This document shows positions 62,746 through 64,000 of a stretch of DNA of 64,000 nt, piece by piece. Position numbers and translations under genes: made by a program. This stretch comes from Thermaerobacter sp. FW80 (GTDB lineage: Bacteria > Bacillota > Sulfobacillia > Thermaerobacterales > Thermaerobacteraceae), in the NCBI RefSeq assembly GCF_004634385.1, contig NZ_CP037895.1:905245-969244 (forward strand). The letters run 5' to 3'. A model generated the notes under the pieces. The model ran no database searches. It worked only from the letters and a program-made list of their open reading frames with translations, and had not been told where the DNA came from. Position 1 is the first letter of the stretch. Every line of letters begins with the position of its first letter.

Positions 62746-64000
62746 CCGACCGCCAGCCGCCCCGCGGGGCTGCCGCCGACGCCGCCGCCCCGGCGGCGTC
62801 CGGGATGCCCCCGCTGGTGATCGACGGCCAGGGCCTGACCCTGCAGGCGATTGCCCAGGTGGCGCGGTCCGCGCGTCCCGTGGTCCTCGCGCCGCGGGCG
62901 CGCTGGCGCATGGCAGCCAGCCGCGGGCGCGTGGCGGCCGCCCTGGCCCGCGGGGAGATCCTCTACGGGATCACCACCGGCTTCGGGAAGCTCGCCGACG
63001 TGGCGATCCCCCCGGCGCAGGCCCGCAGGCTCCAGGAGAACCTGCTGCGCAGCCACGCGGCCGGGGTGGGGGAGCCGTTGCCCGTGCCCGTGGTGCGGGC
63101 GATGATGCTGCTCCGGGCCAACGCCCTGGCCAGGGGCTACTCCGGCGTGCGGCCGGAGGTGGTCGAGCGACTGCTGGAGCTGCTCAACCGCGGCATCCAC
63201 CCCGTGGTGCCGTCCCGCGGATCGCTGGGGGCCAGCGGCGACTTGGCCCCTCTCGCCCACCTGGCCCTGGTGCTCATCGGCCGGGGGTGGGCCGAGGTGG
63301 ACGGGCGCGTGCTGCCGGGTGACCGGGCCCTGGCCCAGCGGGATCTCGAGCCCCTCACCCTCGAGCCCAAGGAGGGCCTGGCGCTGATCAACGGCACCCA
63401 GGCCATGACCGCCCTGGGCGCGCTCGCCGTGGAGGAGGGGCTCTACCTGGCGGCGGTGGCCGACGTGGCCGGGGCCTTGACGCTGCAGGCGCTGCGCGGC
63501 ATCCCCGCCGCCTTCGACCCGCGCATCCACGCCCTGCGGCCCCACCCCGGCCAGCAGGCGGCCGCCGCCCACCTGCGGGCGCTGCTGGCCGGCAGCAGGC
63601 TGGTCACCGAACCGGGACAGGTGCGCGTCCAGGACGCCTACAGCCTGCGCTGCATGCCCCAGGTCCACGGTGCCGTGCGGGACGCGCTGGCCCACGCCGC
63701 ACGGGTGCTGGCCGTCGAGGCCAACAGCGTCACCGACAACCCCCTGATCTTCCCCGACCCAGACCCCGACCCCGAGGCTGCGGCCGAGGGCGCTCGGCGG
63801 GAGGGTGATCCCGCGGCCGCCGGCGCAGGCGCCGGGGCCGCCCGGGGAGGGGACGACGCCGCCCGAGGGCCCGACGGGTCCGCCGGCGGCCGGGGGATGG
63901 TCGGATGTGGCGGATCGCGGGCGGATGGCGGCGCGGGGGAACTCGACCCCGGCCCTGCCCTGGCGGGCCTGGCGGAGGCGTCCGTCCCGCAGGCCGGGGA
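62742..64000 (+). CDS. hutH: Histidine ammonia-lyase, 5' part
   Basis: HutH converts histidine to urocanate, the first step of histidine degradation. 419 complete codons are visible; the gene continues past the window. [13 protein letters not shown] near residue 70, [15 protein letters not shown] near 160 with the Ala-Ser-Gly triplet that forms the MIO cofactor, [11 protein letters not shown] near 210, [17 protein letters not shown] near 300 and [14 protein letters not shown] near 335 are all diagnostic. After NPLIF, where a short turn normally leads to the GGNFHG motif, at least 80 Gly/Ala/Asp/Arg-rich residues follow, so this is an unusual insertion. The N-terminus has a 20-residue Ala/Pro extension. 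GTG 62742 overlaps the M24 stop, implying a shared transcript. Confidence 0.93.
   Translation, partial: MTDRQPPRGAAADAAAPAASGMPPLVIDGQGLTLQAIAQVARSARPVVLAPRARWRMAASRGRVAAALARGEILYGITTGFGKLADVAIPPAQARRLQENLLRSHAAGVGEPLPVPVVRAMMLLRANALARGYSGVRPEVVERLLELLNRGIHPVVPSRGSLGASGDLAPLAHLALVLIGRGWAEVDGRVLPGDRALAQRDLEPLTLEPKEGLALINGTQAMTALGALAVEEGLYLAAVADVAGALTLQALRGIPAAFDPRIHALRPHPGQQAAAAHLRALLAGSRLVTEPGQVRVQDAYSLRCMPQVHGAVRDALAHAARVLAVEANSVTDNPLIFPDPDPDPEAAAEGARREGDPAAAGAGAGAARGGDDAARGPDGSAGGRGMVGCGGSRADGGAGELDPGPALAGLAEASVPQAG

Overview
The window is chromosomal DNA of a spore-forming, very G+C-rich (roughly 70 percent or more by eye), probably thermophilic Firmicute of the Thermaerobacter/Symbiobacterium type. 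The sporulation genes spoVG, spoVT, yabP, yabQ and spoIIE, the divIC gene and the order rsmA-veg-ispE-purR-spoVG-glmU-prs-rplY-pth-mfd-spoVT-mazG-yabP-yabQ-divIC ... spoIIE-tilS-ftsH match the origin-proximal block of Bacillus and Clostridia. The assignment to a genus is inference from gene content and composition; no rRNA gene is present.

Layout. 1-21.3 kb: the conserved block, all on the plus strand, with housekeeping genes (16S rRNA methylation, isoprenoid kinase, purine repressor, UDP-GlcNAc and PRPP synthesis, L25, peptidyl-tRNA hydrolase, Mfd), early and late sporulation regulators, and a few local additions (threonine ammonia-lyase, peroxiredoxin, an RDD membrane protein, HU). 21.6-25.5 kb: tRNA-Leu, small membrane proteins, a leftward Na/Pi-type transporter and thioredoxin reductase. 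25.8-31.4 kb: flavin reductase and a leftward sufCDSU iron-sulfur operon with no sufB. 31.4-33.1 kb: an intact ISLre2-type insertion sequence with inverted ends and an 8-bp target duplication. 33.3-37.9 kb: an M42 peptidase and the complete succinate dehydrogenase operon sdhCDAB. 38.1-43.1 kb: unknown membrane protein, cobalamin adenosyltransferase, polysaccharide deacetylase with a C-terminal SPOR-like domain, tRNA-Lys and tRNA-Met, one unknown gene. 43.1-47 kb: a 1.3-kb non-coding stretch, then inositol-1-phosphate synthase and a fused inositol-phosphate cytidylyltransferase/CDP-alcohol transferase, the signature of di-myo-inositol-phosphate (thermolyte) synthesis. 47-51.3 kb: SRAP protein, an Xre regulator, an unknown protein, a PolB-type exonuclease-like protein and a TrmI-like tRNA methyltransferase. 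51.6-58.8 kb: the conserved block resumes with spoIIE, tilS and ftsH. 59.4-64 kb: CCA-adding enzyme, an M24 peptidase and the 5' part of hutH, which runs off the window.

Regulation is readable in several places: tandem sigma-A promoters before veg, a sigma-H promoter before spoVG, a Spo0A-type sigma-A promoter with a 22-bp spacer before spoIIE, a sigma-A promoter before suf right beside the IS, and several extended -10 promoters. Many gene ends carry long, perfect G+C hairpins with no T-run. The most unexpected global signal is a nonamer, GGACGAACC, present about 21 times on the two strands, mostly at gene ends, leaders and linkers.
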